Positions 62,576 through 64,000 of a stretch of 64,000 nt of DNA are shown piece after piece. The first letter of the stretch is position 1. Every line of letters starts with the position of its first letter. This stretch comes from CAWGAJ01 sp963820545 (GTDB lineage Bacteria; Planctomycetota; Planctomycetia; Pirellulales; Thermoguttaceae), in contig CAWGAJ010000002.1 of NCBI GenBank assembly GCA_963820545.1, positions 558,001 through 622,000 of the forward strand. Reading direction: 5' to 3'. The position numbers were made by a program, and so were the translations under genes. The notes beneath the pieces were generated by a model. The model did not search any database and was not told the origin of the DNA. It saw only the letters and a program-made list of their open reading frames with translations.

Positions 62576-64000
62576 ATGTCTGAATTGTTTCTTTTCGCAG
62601 CCGCCGATAAGCTGCTACAGTTAGCCCAGGTGGATTACCTAATCATAACCATCTATTTTGTAATAGTGTTGGCAATTGGATTCTACTTGAAAAAATACAC
62701 CAGCACGGGCGAGGATTTTTTCCTGGCCGGCCGCAAGCTGACCGCCTGGATCGCCGGTTTGAGCTTTATCTCGGCCAACCTCAGCTCGCTGGAGACCATG
62801 GGCTGGTCGGCGATGGCTTATCAATACGGCATGTTAGGGGCGCACGCCTATCTGATCGGTGCCATTCCCGCCATTCTTTTCCTCGCCGTGGTGATGATGC
62901 CCTTTTACTATATATGCAAAACGCACTCTGTGCCCGGCTATCTGAAGCTCCGCTACGGCGAAGCCAGCCGCTCGCTGGCGGGCATTTCCTTCGCCTTTAT
63001 GACCGTGCTGGTGAGCGGGGCCAGCATGTTTGCCATGGCTAAAATCCTGCACTTGCTTCTAGGCTGGCCGATGTACATGAGCATCTGGGTAGCCTCGCTG
63101 ACCGTGGCGGTCTATGTGACCCTGGGAGGATTGATCTCTGCGGTGTTCAACGAGGTGCTGCAGTTTTTCCTGATCTGGTTGGGTACGCTGCTGGTGCCTA
63201 TTCTTGGATTGATTGAAGCCGGCGGCTGGAAGCAAATGATGGCCACCATTCAGGAGAACGTGAAAATCATTCACCCCACGGTTCCCAGTGCCGACTTCAC
63301 CTCACTCTGGCGCAACCTGGGCTCTTTCGATAGTAATCCCATGGGCATCGACTGGTTCGGAATGGTCTTTGGCCTGGGCTTGGCCGTGAGTTTCGGCTAT
63401 TGGTGCACCGACTTCCTCCAAGTACAGCGGGTGATCGTGGCCAAAAATCTCCGCGCGGCCCAGAATGGCACAGTGATCGGGGCCGTGCTCAAGATGTGCG
63501 TGCCGCTTATCGTCACGATCCCCGGATTGCTGGGACTGGCGGTCTTGCTCAACCCGGACGGTTCACCCTTGGTGCTGGTGCCCGAAAGCGATCCCCGTGC
63601 CGGGATTACTCACCAGACTTACAACGACGTGCTGCCGCTGTTGATGGGCCATTATCTTGGCCCGGGCTTGCTTGGTCTGGGCGTGACCGCCATGATCGCC
63701 GGTTTCATGTCAGGCATGGCGGGAAACGTCACCGCCTTTGCCACCGTTTGGACTTACGATGTTTATAAACCGCTTTTATACCGCAATGGCAGCGATGGGC
63801 ATTACGTCGGCATGGGCCGTTGGTGTTCGATCATCGGCGTGCTGCTTTCGATCGGAACGGCTTACGCGCTTTTCTGGTTCTCGAATATTCTCGAATTCCT
63901 GCAAGTGCTGGTGTTTTTCTTCATCGTGCCGCTGTTCGGCGTGGTAATCCTGGGAATGCTGTGGAAACGGGCCACCTCGGCCGGCGGTTTTTGGGGCTTT
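62576..64000 (+). CDS. Sodium/solute symporter (SSS family), partial at the window end
   Basis: 475 residues are visible and the gene continues beyond the window. Transmembrane segments are regular from residue 18 on (YLIITIYFVIVLAIGFYL), then the family block STGEDFFLAGRKLTAWIAGL and FISANLSSLETMGWSAMAYQ, which includes the Na+ site region, and the SGMAGNVTAFATVWTYDVYK segment. The long loop near residues 330-360 contains VPESDPRAGI. It imports a solute (sugar, proline or similar) with Na+. The substrate cannot be told. ATG 62576 has GAGGA 6-7 bases upstream. Confidence 0.92.
   Translation, partial: MSELFLFAAADKLLQLAQVDYLIITIYFVIVLAIGFYLKKYTSTGEDFFLAGRKLTAWIAGLSFISANLSSLETMGWSAMAYQYGMLGAHAYLIGAIPAILFLAVVMMPFYYICKTHSVPGYLKLRYGEASRSLAGISFAFMTVLVSGASMFAMAKILHLLLGWPMYMSIWVASLTVAVYVTLGGLISAVFNEVLQFFLIWLGTLLVPILGLIEAGGWKQMMATIQENVKIIHPTVPSADFTSLWRNLGSFDSNPMGIDWFGMVFGLGLAVSFGYWCTDFLQVQRVIVAKNLRAAQNGTVIGAVLKMCVPLIVTIPGLLGLAVLLNPDGSPLVLVPESDPRAGITHQTYNDVLPLLMGHYLGPGLLGLGVTAMIAGFMSGMAGNVTAFATVWTYDVYKPLLYRNGSDGHYVGMGRWCSIIGVLLSIGTAYALFWFSNILEFLQVLVFFFIVPLFGVVILGMLWKRATSAGGFWGF

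Overview
The window looks like a chromosomal segment of a planctomycete, probably of the Pirellulales type. The grounds are a BBP7-type outer-membrane barrel protein, an RNase H-like protein of planctomycete style, several PEP-CTERM surface proteins with a TIGR03790-type protein, very long flagellar cap and hook-junction proteins, and many dispersed palindromes and low-complexity tracts between genes. This placement rests on recognised families, not on a marker gene. No rRNA, tRNA, CRISPR array or insertion sequence was seen.

Layout. (1) 1-7.2 kb: a type II/IV-pilus-like secretion locus: the end of one unknown protein, a membrane-anchored periplasmic protein and a very long secretin. (2) 7.4-14.7 kb: an ECF sigma factor, a UPF0175/DUF3368 antitoxin-toxin pair, glucuronate isomerase, a DUF2442 protein, the glycogen branching enzyme and an RNase H-like protein. 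(3) 15.1-24.2 kb: a lipid cluster. A ketosynthase, acyl carrier protein, two CrtI-like flavoproteins, a FabZ-like dehydratase, a FabI-like enoyl reductase and a small HTH protein lie between an OleD-like reductase and an OleA-like thiolase. This is the most interesting part of the window. (4) 24.7-34.1 kb: a class-I glutamine amidotransferase-like hydrolase, a 28-residue basic protein, a PAP2-like membrane protein, two tandem TMTC-like membrane/TPR proteins, a radical SAM protein and ilvN-ilvC. (5) 34.5-37.1 kb: a BBP7 barrel and an MqnD-like protein. (6) 37.3-53.7 kb: a flagellar island with fliS, fliD, flagellin and csrA on the minus strand and flgF-G-A-H-I-J-N-K-L on the plus strand. The plus-strand operon follows a consensus sigma-54 promoter. 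(7) 53.8-58 kb: three PEP-CTERM proteins and a TIGR03790/dockerin-like protein. (8) 58.9-64 kb: ferredoxin, ApbE, DedA, two unknown proteins and the start of a sodium/solute symporter.

Two general properties matter when reading the gene list. First, nine otherwise intact genes carry one or more 1-2 base frameshifts (eleven sites in all). They keep clear family similarity on both sides, so I annotate them as single genes; sequence or assembly error is the simplest explanation. Second, short palindromic elements of several families lie between genes, and three of them sit in frame inside coding sequences (both TPR proteins and ApbE). Many intergenic stretches just before start codons are low-complexity permutations of words such as CTAATCCC, with no Shine-Dalgarno motif.
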